From NCBI GenBank assembly GCA_044344145.1, contig JBIJDM010000048.1, forward strand, positions 1 through 14,464: a DNA stretch of 14,464 bases, written 5' to 3'. Within the stretch, counting starts at the first letter, position 1; each line of letters starts with the position of its first letter. The notes under the pieces are model-generated. The model was given only the letters and a program-made list of their open reading frames with translations, ran no database searches and was not told the DNA's origin. Of this stretch, positions 1 through 6,896 are shown piece by piece. This stretch comes from JBAXGE01 sp044344145 (GTDB lineage: Bacteria; Planctomycetota; Phycisphaerae; WQYP01). Made by a program: the position numbers and the translations under genes.

Positions 1-81
1 GGCGGGACACAGGGGTGGTCGGGGTTATTCGACGGTATTGTGGATAAGTTGGGGCGAGAGAAGAATGGTATGCGTTCATAA
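1..81 (+). CDS. Possible C-terminal tail of an unknown plus-strand gene (partial)
   Basis: The first plus-strand frame is open from the window edge to a TAA at 79-81, ending in the residues VDKLGREKNGMRS. If real, it is the last 26 residues of a gene convergent with the HEAT-repeat gene. A second plus-strand frame is also open through to about 152, so openness alone proves little. No family can be assigned. Nothing resembling a terminator is visible between 82 and 127. Confidence 0.2.
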   Translation, partial: GGTQGWSGLFDGIVDKLGREKNGMRS

Positions 82-127
82 TTTTACGCAAAGTGCAATT
101 AATTTGGTTTCGGGTGGCACTGCGCGG

Positions 128-1837
128 TCAGGGGGCAGCAGGGGCTGCTAGCTCGCGTAATGCTTCCGACGCGTTATAGACCAGGTCGGCAGGATCACCG
201 AAGTTGCTTATGTTGGTCAGGATGGCACGCTGCTGTTTTTCATATTCAGCCAGCCACGCCGGCGTGAGGGTAATACCGGCCTGCTGGGCAGAGATGACCA
301 CGCTGCGCAGTTTGGCGCGGTAGATGGGGAGTATCTGATATTGTTTCTGGGGGGTGTAACGCTGCTGATAGGACACGGCCAGCGTCTCAATGGTGGTGAT
401 TTGCCCGTTGTGCTGCTCCACCCGCACGAGGGCCCCCATTTCACCCAGTGCCTCCACCAGCCGCCCAAAGTAGCCGGAAAACAAGGGATCGCGCCGTTCG
501 AAGGCCACGACGGCGATGGTTTGGGCCAGTTTGCGGGTTGCGGCATCGGCGGTGGGACGATTGCTGCCTGCGGCCACGGCCAGCAATCCTTCATAGGCCA
601 TGGACCAGTTCTTTTCGCCCACCAGCATATATTTGTGGATCAGTTCCATCCCTTCCGGTCGTCCGTAGCTGGCGAGGATTTTGGCGGCTTGCCAGGCGAT
701 GGTAGGGGCGTCAACTTTGTAGCTGACCAATTTGTTCAGAGAGGCAATATTCTCCTGAATGGGATGCAGAGCCGTTTGCAGGAAGGGTAACGCGACTTTC
801 TCCCGGCCCACCGACAGGCAATGGCCTGCGATGATTACGGCCATCCGATAGTCCTCCGGCTTGGTGCGCGCCGCTTCATTCAGGACCCCTTCAATTTTAT
901 CCCAGGGCACGCCGGGGATATTCCATTGCTGGAGTTTCACCCACACACTGGCAAAAGTGAGGGTGGGTTCCAACCGGCCATCCAACTTTTGCTGCACGAG
1001 TTCGAGTAGCACAGGTGCGGCGGCCTTTTGTTCGCGGTGCATCAGGGCCACGGCGACGGTATTTCTGATGGCAAGGTCGTCATCTTTAAGCAGGTCCAAA
1101 AGCACGGTCGTGGCCGGTTCGCTACGGATGGCCGCGATTTGGGTGACGACGATTCGGCGTAATGCAGGATCGGCAGTGCGGGCCTCTTGGACCCACAGCG
1201 GCAGCGCCGCAGGGGTCCGGGTGGCGTATAGCACTTCATGCAGGGCAAAACTCTCGCGTTCGGCGCGCAATTCTGGCTTCAGAATAGCCATGCCCTGTGC
1301 CTCACCCGCGCCCACCAGCACCGCCGCAGCACATAACCGTAGTGACTTGGCCCAATCGGGCAGGTCCTCGTTGATTAGATACGCGCAGGCCTGCGTGCGC
1401 GGCAGACCCAAGTCGGCGAAATTTAACGGCTTCTTAAGTCTAGACGTACCTGCAAGTAGTTCGCAGGCATCGCTTTCAAAGACGTTCATACGCGAACACA
1501 TCATGCCGTAGTCATGCAGCTTGGCCAAACGTTGCCAGAATTCCACATAAGCCAGACGTTCGGCGACCAGTATGGGGTCGGCAGCGGTTTGGGCTTCCTG
1601 GTGCAGTTCGTCCCAAGGAATAATTTCGTTGATGCCCTCGAACCTACCCTTGGTTTTGACCTCGAGTTTGGTGCGGAGTTGTTTCAGGAACGGATCGGTA
1701 CGCGAAGTGGCGACAGGTTGCGTGGTCGGCGCCGTGGTGGCTGTGGTAGCCGGAGTGGTATAGGCCAAACCGGCGCCCAGGAGCAGCATGGTGATGGCGA
1801 CAGTGGCAGACCGATGGTGACGGGGCAATGCGTGCAT
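128..1837 (-). CDS. Exported HEAT-repeat protein of unknown function
   Basis: This is a 569-residue protein. Residues about 8-32 form a basic-then-hydrophobic signal peptide, followed by a low-complexity Thr/Ala/Pro linker containing TTQP, so the protein is probably exported to the periplasm. Residues about 205-290 show HEAT-like helical repeats (PALRRIVVTQIAAI, then DDLAIRNTVAVALMHREQ, each followed by an AAPVLLELV-type helix). The rest is helix-rich and has no catalytic motif I recognise. HEAT solenoids usually act as protein-binding scaffolds. The ATG at 1837 is supported by AGGAG five bases upstream. The gene follows the radical SAM gene by 79 bases, and an AT-rich GATAATATAG in that gap could be a -10 element of its own promoter. 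Operon membership is therefore open. The fold is reasonably sure; the role is unknown. Confidence 0.8.
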   Translation of the reverse strand: MHALPRHHRSATVAITMLLLGAGLAYTTPATTATTAPTTQPVATSRTDPFLKQLRTKLEVKTKGRFEGINEIIPWDELHQEAQTAADPILVAERLAYVEFWQRLAKLHDYGMMCSRMNVFESDACELLAGTSRLKKPLNFADLGLPRTQACAYLINEDLPDWAKSLRLCAAAVLVGAGEAQGMAILKPELRAERESFALHEVLYATRTPAALPLWVQEARTADPALRRIVVTQIAAIRSEPATTVLLDLLKDDDLAIRNTVAVALMHREQKAAAPVLLELVQQKLDGRLEPTLTFASVWVKLQQWNIPGVPWDKIEGVLNEAARTKPEDYRMAVIIAGHCLSVGREKVALPFLQTALHPIQENIASLNKLVSYKVDAPTIAWQAAKILASYGRPEGMELIHKYMLVGEKNWSMAYEGLLAVAAGSNRPTADAATRKLAQTIAVVAFERRDPLFSGYFGRLVEALGEMGALVRVEQHNGQITTIETLAVSYQQRYTPQKQYQILPIYRAKLRSVVISAQQAGITLTPAWLAEYEKQQRAILTNISNFGDPADLVYNASEALRELAAPAAP

Positions 1838-1916
1838 AAGGGCTCCTGAGACGAAACTATATTATCCGCGCAGGAGTTTGGACGCACCAGTCGGAAGAAT
1901 GTTCCCGCAAGGATTT

Positions 1917-3416
1917 TTATTTCACGGCCATCGTCGTCAGTACGCGATCCTCGTAGACCCGGCGGTAGTGGTGGCCGATGATGGCCAGCCGCACGGCATC
2001 CGGCAAGAGCAGCGGATTACACCAGAGCGTCCAGAGCAGCAGTTTCCAGTATTCCACCCGTTCGCGGCCCAAGACGCCCAGCTTGAACACAGAGCGCAGG
2101 AACGCGCGCAGGTGCACCGCGCTCAGACGGGGTTGGCGGTCATCGGGGCGGTACTCGCGCAGGAACGCACGCACGCGCTGGTAATACAGCCGCGGAGAGT
2201 AAATCTGGCCCAGCACATATTGATAGCCCTGCCGCAGCGGTTGCAGCCCCATGCGCGGCACGATGTTGGTGGTGCCATCGGCATTATCGCCCGTGGAGAT
2301 TCCCGCCAGCCGGCCTTCCACGATCAGGCGATTGTGCAACTGCGTCCCCGGCGAGGATTGCAATAAGCCCACCATCGCGGTCACCACGCCGCTTTGCTGG
2401 ACGAAATCCACCATCTTTTGAAAAACGGCGGGTTTGTCATTGTCAAAGCCCAGAATAAACCCCGCCTGCACTTCCAGACCGGCGTTCTGCAGGCTCTTAA
2501 CATCGGCCAGCAGATCGCGCTTCTGGTTTTGATTTTTGTGACATTCCACCAGACTTTCCGGGTCGGGGGTTTCGATGCCGACAAACACTGTGCCGAAGCC
2601 GGCCTGAACCATGGTGCGAACCAAAGCGTCATCGTCGGTGAGATTGATGGAAACCTGGGTGTTGAAGGTGACCCGGCGGCGCTGGGTTTTCTGCCACGCG
2701 TACAAGGCCGGGATCAGGTCTTTGCGCGCGGCGGGACGGTCGCCGATGAGATTGTCATCCACAAAGAAGATCGGTCCCTGCCAGCCCTGACGCATGAGCC
2801 CGTCGAGTTCTGCCACCACCTGCGCGCCCGTTTTGGTGCGCGGCTTCCGGCCCAGCAACGCCGTGACGTTGCAGAATTCGCAATCAAACGGACAGCCGCG
2901 GGAGTATTGCACACCCGCCCAGGCGTAGCGTTTCAAGTCGGCCAATTCCCACATGGGCGCGGGGGTTTGTCGCACATCGGCAAAGGCCCGGGTGCGGTAC
3001 AGACGTTTGGCACAACCCTGGGCCAGATCCGCCAGAAACGGCGGCAGCGTCAGTTCCGCTTCGTTGAGAATGAAGTGGTCCACCTGTTCATAGAAGGCAT
3101 ATTCCATGGTGAACAGCGGTCCCCCGGCCACCACCACTTTACCCGCGGCTTTGCACTGGGCAATGATCTGCCGGGCCGCGTCACGCTGGATGGACATGCC
3201 GGTGATGAAGACCATGTCCGTCCAAGCCAGATCGGCAGGATCCAGCGCGGCGACTTGCAGGTCGGCCAGACGCTTGCCCCAATCGGCGGGAAGCATGGCC
3301 GCTACCGTCAGCAGCCCCAGCGGTGGGGCGGTGGCCTTCTTTTCAATGAAACGCAGGGCGTAGGTGTAACTCCAGAACGTATCCGGACACGCGGGATTAA
3401 TCAGCAGAATATTCAT
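1917..3416 (-). CDS. B12-binding radical SAM protein, DUF4070/HpnP-like type
   Basis: This is a 499-residue enzyme. Residues about 1-140 form a Rossmann-like cobalamin-binding domain (MNILLINPA start, PPLGLLTVAAMLP, then VVVAGGPLF). The radical SAM [4Fe-4S] motif CxxxCxxC follows at Cys175, Cys179 and Cys182 within SRGCPFDCEFC. The barrel then has FFVDDNLIGDR, GIETPDPESL and GFILGFDND. The C-terminal part (GLLQSSPGTQL, GDNADGTTNI, then a Tyr/Arg-rich helical tail) resembles the DUF4070 region shared by hopanoid methylases such as HpnP and HpnR. Such enzymes typically methylate unactivated carbons using methylcobalamin and SAM. The substrate is unknown here, and no hopanoid gene is in the window. 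The start at 3416 has AGGAG seven bases upstream. The gene follows an unusual attenuator-like leader and a second radical SAM gene. The family is confident; the reaction is inferred. Confidence 0.9.
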   Translation of the reverse strand: MNILLINPACPDTFWSYTYALRFIEKKATAPPLGLLTVAAMLPADWGKRLADLQVAALDPADLAWTDMVFITGMSIQRDAARQIIAQCKAAGKVVVAGGPLFTMEYAFYEQVDHFILNEAELTLPPFLADLAQGCAKRLYRTRAFADVRQTPAPMWELADLKRYAWAGVQYSRGCPFDCEFCNVTALLGRKPRTKTGAQVVAELDGLMRQGWQGPIFFVDDNLIGDRPAARKDLIPALYAWQKTQRRRVTFNTQVSINLTDDDALVRTMVQAGFGTVFVGIETPDPESLVECHKNQNQKRDLLADVKSLQNAGLEVQAGFILGFDNDKPAVFQKMVDFVQQSGVVTAMVGLLQSSPGTQLHNRLIVEGRLAGISTGDNADGTTNIVPRMGLQPLRQGYQYVLGQIYSPRLYYQRVRAFLREYRPDDRQPRLSAVHLRAFLRSVFKLGVLGRERVEYWKLLLWTLWCNPLLLPDAVRLAIIGHHYRRVYEDRVLTTMAVK

Positions 3417-3425
3417 CGCACAACT

Positions 3426-3467
3426 CCTGGGCCTCGGCCCCAGTCAGAACCCGGAACACAAGCCGGG
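3426..3467 (-). other. Two small hairpins between leader terminator and radical SAM start codon
   Basis: Downstream of the terminator, the minus-strand leader can form CCCGG(8-nt loop)CCGGG at 3450-3467. A second short stem, CTGGG/CCCAG, lies at about 3426-3442, and its 3' arm shares two bases with the AGGAG ribosome binding site of the 3416 start. This could modulate translation, but both stems are only five base pairs long. Confidence 0.3.
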
Positions 3468-3471
3468 ACCA

Positions 3472-3521
3472 TAAAAAAAGCCGGGTGGGTCGCACTGGTT
3501 CGTGCGCGACCTACCCGGCTT
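3472..3521 (-). terminator. Intrinsic terminator of leader A
   Basis: On the minus strand, AAGCCGGGTAGGTCGC pairs with GCGACCCACCCGGCTT (16 bp, one G-U), closed by a loop that can extend the stem, and is followed by TTTTTTTAT. It lies 55 bases before the radical SAM start at 3416 and 133 bases after the stop of the preceding radical SAM gene. It could therefore terminate both a leader and the upstream operon. Confidence 0.85.
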
Positions 3522-3612
3522 ACTCGCTAACAGGCGTCCCGGCGGACCGGGCTGCCCTTTATCTAGTCTTCCGTTATGGAGCGAATCAGGCACATATCGC
3601 TCGTTGCCTTCA

Positions 3613-3621
3613 ATCATACCA
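3613..3621 (-). promoter_or_regulatory. Extended -10 promoter element for leader A
   Basis: The minus strand reads TGG-TATGAT, matching the extended -10 form TGn-TATAAT at eight of the nine positions. A convincing -35 is not visible at 16-18 bp. Leader B has TGC-TATGAT at the equivalent place upstream of its core, which makes chance less likely. Confidence 0.4.
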
Positions 3622-3653
3622 CAGCGGGCCTTCCCATAGCGCAATATTCGCAA

Positions 3654-5111
3654 TCAGGGGTGGTTCGCCGGGACAATGGGGGCCAATTCCTGGGGGGCAT
3701 CAGCGACCTTCCAAAGGGTGTCGGGACGTGGCATGGGGCCGGGTTTGCGCACGGCCTTACGACTCAGGTCCAAGGCCGCGGCTTTGCGGGTTTCCGCCTT
3801 ATAATTGACCCGATAGGACATGGTACTGATGAGGATGGCCAACGGCAGGCGCCGCTGCCAAGTGGCGTTCCACAACCGCCGGGTGATGCGGCCCGGCGAG
3901 TAAAATGTCCGCCAGCATTCTTCCATTTCGCCGCGCAACTGCGGCCAGGTCAGATTGCGGTATTCGGCGACCGGAAAGCCCAGCGTGTAATATTGCCAGT
4001 CGTGCGGGAAGTGATTGGCCACGATGCGGTTGTCCGCCTCCAGTTCATCCCACAGTTTGGTGCCGGGCAGGGGGGTGAGGAAACCCGCGTTCAACAGGTC
4101 CACACCGCTGGTCTCAGCGGCATCGGCGATTTGCCGGCCAATGCCCGGCAGATCACAATCCAGCCCCATGATATACGAGCCCACCACAATCATGCCGTGA
4201 CGGTGAATCCGGGCCACGCTGTTTTTCAGATCGGCGCCTTTGACAATGTTGTAACGCTTGCCGATTTCAGCCAGACCATCGTTGGTGGGCGTTTCAAAAC
4301 CGATGAAGACGCCCGAACAGCCAGCCTGTTGGGCCAGGGTAAGGAGCTCCTCGTCATCGGCAAAGTTGATGGTGGCCTGACAAATCCAGCGTTTATTGAG
4401 TTTCGCGGCGATGATGGCCCGCATCAGGTCTTTGGCGCGGGCAATGTGTTCGGGCCGGGTGCCGATCAGGTTGTCATCCACAATCAGCACCAGCCGTTCG
4501 CGAATCTGGGTCATTTCCTGAACCACGGCAGCAATGGTGCGGTGGCGATAGCGTTGGCCGTTAAAGGTCGAAACGCTGCAGAAGTGGCAATTCAGCGGAC
4601 AGCCGCGGGTGGTTTGGACCACGCCGAAGGCATAGCCGGTGGCGAGGAGATCATGCCGGGCGGGAGGGGAGTCAATCAGGTCCACCAGGCCACCTTCATA
4701 GCGGCGTTGCAGAGCGCCGCGTTGGAGATCGGCCAGCACGGTGGCCCAGACGGCTTCGGCTTCGCCGGTGACCACGGCGTCCACGTATTGCAGTGCTTCA
4801 TCGGGGCACATGGAGGCGTGAATGCCGCCCATGACCACGGGGATGCCTTGGGCTCGGAAGTCGGCGGCGATTTGGTAGGCGCGCGGGGCCTGGGCCGTGA
4901 AGGCCGTGATGCCCACCAGATCGGGCTTGGGCAGCGCGGCATAGTCCGGCAGCCCCAGATTTTCGTCAATGATTTTGATGTCCCAGTCCGACGGCGTAAG
5001 GCCGGCAATCGTCAGCAGGCCCAACGGTTTCCACACCCGGTACTTGCGCCACCGGTTCGACTTGGTCATGCTGATCAGCGTGTTGGACGGGTTGATCAAA
5101 TACAAGCGCAT
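3654..5111 (-). CDS. B12-binding radical SAM protein
   Basis: This is a 485-residue enzyme. The N-terminal cobalamin-binding Rossmann domain spans residues about 1-150 (MRLYLINPSN, KPLGLLTIAGLTP, DLVGITAFT, VVMGGIHASM, VTGEAEAVW). The radical SAM cluster motif is Cys171, Cys175 and Cys178 in TRGCPLNCHFC, followed by LIVDDNLIGTRPEH, VFIGFETP and GSYIMGLDCD. The family (COG1032-like, cobalamin-dependent class B radical SAM) uses SAM and cobalamin, often for methyl transfer or ring rearrangement. The substrate cannot be read from the sequence. It differs clearly from its neighbour at 1917-3416, so this is not a recent duplication. The ATG at 5111 is preceded by AAGGAG, and the upstream gene ends only 14 bases away, so the two are co-transcribed. 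The C-terminal tail of about 60 residues is Lys/Arg/Pro-rich and poorly conserved in appearance. Confidence 0.9.
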   Translation of the reverse strand: MRLYLINPSNTLISMTKSNRWRKYRVWKPLGLLTIAGLTPSDWDIKIIDENLGLPDYAALPKPDLVGITAFTAQAPRAYQIAADFRAQGIPVVMGGIHASMCPDEALQYVDAVVTGEAEAVWATVLADLQRGALQRRYEGGLVDLIDSPPARHDLLATGYAFGVVQTTRGCPLNCHFCSVSTFNGQRYRHRTIAAVVQEMTQIRERLVLIVDDNLIGTRPEHIARAKDLMRAIIAAKLNKRWICQATINFADDEELLTLAQQAGCSGVFIGFETPTNDGLAEIGKRYNIVKGADLKNSVARIHRHGMIVVGSYIMGLDCDLPGIGRQIADAAETSGVDLLNAGFLTPLPGTKLWDELEADNRIVANHFPHDWQYYTLGFPVAEYRNLTWPQLRGEMEECWRTFYSPGRITRRLWNATWQRRLPLAILISTMSYRVNYKAETRKAAALDLSRKAVRKPGPMPRPDTLWKVADAPQELAPIVPANHP

Positions 5112-5125
5112 GCGGGCTCCTTGGT

Positions 5126-5824
5126 TTAGAGCGCAGGCGTGCTGTCGGCCTCTACCCGATTTGCGTAGAAGCTCCGGGCGACGGCCAATAATTGGTTTTC
5201 GCTCAGGTGTTGCTGGTCCAGTATAACCTCTCCGACGATATGTTGGGCGAGTTCATGGTGATGGGTGCGCAATTCTTCAACCAGGTGAACCATGGCGCTG
5301 CTGGTGCCGGTGCCGGAGCCGAAGATCAGGATGCTGCCGGCTCCCGTGAGGGTTTTGACCACGGCGTCGTAGAAGCTTTTGCGTTCGGGTTTGCGTTTAC
5401 CGTTGGAGTCGTCCTGCACATAATGCAGTTGCCGGCCAAAGCCGTGGGGATCGAACGGAGTGATGCACTGCGGCACGCTGCCGTGCAGTTCGGTCTGATA
5501 GACCCGGGCCTCACGATGATCAATCACGACCAGCAGATGGGTTCCGGACGTCGGCGGCGCGGCGGTCTCATTGGTCACTTTGGCCAGAAAGTGCCGCAGC
5601 AGCTTTTGTTCGTCCAAGCTGGTGATACTGTGATCCTGCGCGGGATGCAGGACCATACTCTGGCCGTTGCAGGTGACGCGCAAATGGCCGTTGGGCTGGA
5701 CCGCGACATGACCGAGGTTTTCCAGCAGCGAACGCACGTCCCGCCAAGCCAGATTGGGGGCGACCGGGTGACCGAAGATGGTGTCATAGGTAAGCTGATG
5801 GGCGGTGGTTAAGGATAACTTCAT
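5126..5824 (-). CDS. HicA-like domain fused to baeRF-like (bacterial eRF1-related) domain, conserved hypothetical
   Basis: This is a 232-residue soluble protein. Residues about 12-82 (TYDTIFGHPVAPNLAWRDV, then LLENLG, NGHLRVTCNGQSMVLHP and LLRHFL) resemble the small HicA/dsRBD-like fold that often follows a WRDV-LLE-LG pattern. Residues about 96-222 (LLVVIDHREARVYQTE, ITPFDPHGFGRQLHYVQ, ILIFGSGTGTSSAM at 165-178, then VGEVILDQQHLSENQLLAVARSFY) resemble the bacterial eRF1-like (baeRF) family, which has the beta-strand VDxxxARxY opening and a late Gly-rich turn. From family knowledge this suggests an RNA- or ribosome-associated role, but no function is demonstrated. The start at 5824 has GGAG eight bases upstream. 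The gene sits 38 bases after bacterioferritin and 14 bases before a radical SAM gene, which suggests one operon. Fold assignment is moderate; function is unknown. Confidence 0.75.
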   Translation of the reverse strand: MKLSLTTAHQLTYDTIFGHPVAPNLAWRDVRSLLENLGHVAVQPNGHLRVTCNGQSMVLHPAQDHSITSLDEQKLLRHFLAKVTNETAAPPTSGTHLLVVIDHREARVYQTELHGSVPQCITPFDPHGFGRQLHYVQDDSNGKRKPERKSFYDAVVKTLTGAGSILIFGSGTGTSSAMVHLVEELRTHHHELAQHIVGEVILDQQHLSENQLLAVARSFYANRVEADSTPAL

Positions 5825-5862
5825 GGTCCGTACTCCGTTGGGGGGTTACTTGTGGTTAGGGG

Positions 5863-6342
5863 TCAGACGGCCGGGGCGAGCGCCTGATTGGCCAGATAAT
5901 TAGCCAAACCCATCTGCTGGATTTGGTCACGTTGTTGCTCTTCCCAATCCACATGGCCTTCTTCCATCTTGAGAATTTTGGTCAGCAGGTCCAGCGTGGC
6001 TTCATCGCCGACCTCGCGGGCCTGCCGGATGGCGGTGTTGTAGGCATGTACGGCCTCCAGTTCATCGGACTGGTCATTGTGGATGATCTCGGAGACGTTC
6101 TTGCCGATTTTCATGGGATTGAGCTTGGAGACAATCGGGACGCCGTCGAGAAAAATAATGCGCCCGATCAGCCAGTGGGCATGGTGCATTTCCTCGTGGG
6201 CCACATGGGACAGATGGTTGTGCAATTGCGGATAACCCCAATTTTCGCACATTTCCGCATGCACCACATATTGGTTGATGGCGGAGAGTTCATCCGCCAA
6301 GAGGGTGTTGAGGGTTATGATCAGTTTTTTGTTGCCCTGCAT
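5863..6342 (-). CDS. bfr: Bacterioferritin
   Basis: This is a 159-residue heme-type ferritin, close to the usual 155-160. It oxidises Fe(II) and stores iron as a ferric mineral inside a 24-subunit cytoplasmic shell, which limits Fenton chemistry. All ferroxidase ligands are at the standard positions: Glu18, Glu51, His54, Glu94, Glu127 and His130. Met52, the axial heme ligand between subunits, is present. The start at 6342 has AGGAG seven bases upstream. Just before it lies a long imperfect hairpin followed by six T residues, so expression may be attenuated from the upstream lipoprotein gene. It heads a tight run with the baeRF-like gene, which points to an oxidative or iron stress context. 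I see no Fur-type box, but AT-rich regulatory sites are hard to exclude by eye. Confidence 0.97.
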   Translation of the reverse strand: MQGNKKLIITLNTLLADELSAINQYVVHAEMCENWGYPQLHNHLSHVAHEEMHHAHWLIGRIIFLDGVPIVSKLNPMKIGKNVSEIIHNDQSDELEAVHAYNTAIRQAREVGDEATLDLLTKILKMEEGHVDWEEQQRDQIQQMGLANYLANQALAPAV

Positions 6343-6356
6343 GGCAGTACTCCTGG

Positions 6357-6433
6357 AAAAAACAGTTGGTTCGGCGCGCGCTAAAGGGCCGACGGTCAGG
6401 GACCGTCAGCCCAAAGTTAGCCGCGTAACCAAC
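6357..6433 (-). terminator. Two-tier hairpin with T-tract before bacterioferritin
   Basis: On the minus strand, GTTGGTT plus CGGC (6433-6427 and 6423-6420, with CGT opposite nothing between them) pairs with GCCG plus AACCAAC (6375-6365). Inside lies a separate 12-bp stem, GGGCTGACGGTC/GACCGTCGGCCC (6412-6386), which has a G-U pair only on this strand. The outer stem is followed by TGTTTTTT (6364-6357), which runs straight into CCAGGAG, the ribosome binding site of bacterioferritin. It begins eight bases after the lipoprotein stop. It looks like a terminator of the lipoprotein gene or an attenuator of bfr. Confidence 0.6.
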
Positions 6434-6440
6434 GCACGCT

Positions 6441-6803
6441 TTAGTTCGTGGTCTTGCTTTCGCGTTCCACGTTGTCGGTGCCTTTGACAATGGTGCGGGT
6501 TTCGCTGTCGGTCTTGACCGCGCCATTGAGGAAGGTGGTCTTCTTCTCGCGCACGATCGTGGTGGTGTTGCCCTTGACGGTCGTGTTTTCGGTTTCGACG
6601 CTGGTGCTGCCGTCGGAGTTCTTATAGACGGTGTTCACGGCATGGGTCCGGCCACCGAACCAGCCGGTGCTGTCGCTTTCCGTGTGTGAGATTTCGCGGG
6701 AGGTGCCCCCCGCCTGACCGCTCTCGGAGCAACCCACGGCGAAGGCCAGGGGCAGCAGCAGAGACAGGGACAGGGCCACATTACGCAGAACTGAGGTTCT
6801 CAT
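6441..6803 (-). CDS. Small Thr-rich lipoprotein, unknown family
   Basis: This is a 120-residue protein with a type II signal peptide: basic MRTSVLRN, a hydrophobic stretch to about residue 21, then AVGC with the lipid-bearing Cys25. The -3 residue is Ala rather than the preferred Leu. The mature part is polar and very rich in Thr, Ser, Glu and Lys, with alternating beta-type segments (STSVETENTTV, NTTTIVREKKTTF, KTDSETRTIV, NVERESKTT) that look like degenerate repeats of about 14 residues. I recognise no family. The start at 6803 is chosen over an in-frame upstream ATG at 6863 because it opens the signal peptide and has GGAG seven bases upstream. It lies between an entericidin-like gene and bacterioferritin. 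It is probably anchored in the outer membrane as part of an envelope-stress set. Confidence 0.75.
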   Translation of the reverse strand: MRTSVLRNVALSLSLLLPLAFAVGCSESGQAGGTSREISHTESDSTGWFGGRTHAVNTVYKNSDGSTSVETENTTVKGNTTTIVREKKTTFLNGAVKTDSETRTIVKGTDNVERESKTTN

Positions 6804-6833
6804 GGTATTACTCCAAAAAGAGAACTGGAAATC

Positions 6834-6856
6834 GGGCAAACCAACAAGATTTGCCC
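6834..6856 (-). other. Intercistronic hairpin before the Thr-rich lipoprotein
   Basis: On the minus strand, GGGCAAA pairs with TTTGCCC across a 9-nt loop. A separate TTTTT tract sits directly before the GGAG of the next gene. The gap is 11 bases from hairpin to the T-tract region, so this is a weak terminator candidate at best. A 7-base direct repeat (CCAATGT twice) lies just upstream on this strand. Confidence 0.3.
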
Positions 6857-6896
6857 TCAACATTGGACATTGGCACGTTACTCGGACGCGGAGGCA

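Larger units (their letters stand above)
3472..3621 (-). promoter_or_regulatory. Conserved structured leader A: candidate riboswitch/attenuator before radical SAM gene
   Basis: Read on the minus strand, this leader holds four parts: a promoter-like TGGTATGAT, a 6-bp hairpin GAGCGA/TCGCTC (3602-3597 with 3584-3579), a core at 3573-3516, and an intrinsic terminator. The core has P1 (CGG 3573-3571 with CCG 3518-3516, and ACT 3567-3565 with AGT 3524-3522, flanking an AAG/AAG purine loop). Inside it are P2 (GGGC 3557-3554 with GCCT 3535-3532) and P3 (CCCGG/CCGGG closed by a TCCG loop). The core sequence recurs at 9424-9480 before an unrelated gene, with several stems preserved by different bases. 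The 3' strand of P1 is the start of the terminator 5' arm, so P1 and terminator compete. The structure is seen in the sequence; ligand sensing is inferred. The alternative is a terminator of the upstream operon carrying a shared decoration. Confidence 0.6.

Noticed and set aside
2394..3530. Long plus-strand open frame (378 codons) opposite the first radical SAM gene
   Set aside because: It is an antisense shadow in a GC-rich gene. Its product is Arg/Gly/His-biased, with no family motif and no ribosome binding site.
3444..3653. 69-codon minus-strand frame over leader A
   Set aside because: It runs through the conserved RNA core and the terminator hairpin, and its residues are not conserved with the equivalent stretch of leader B, so the selection is on RNA.
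3576..5129. Long plus-strand open frame (517 codons) opposite the second radical SAM gene
   Set aside because: It is the mirror of a minus-strand gene with full radical SAM and B12-domain motifs. Its translation is His/Gly/Gln-rich and lacks recognisable motifs.
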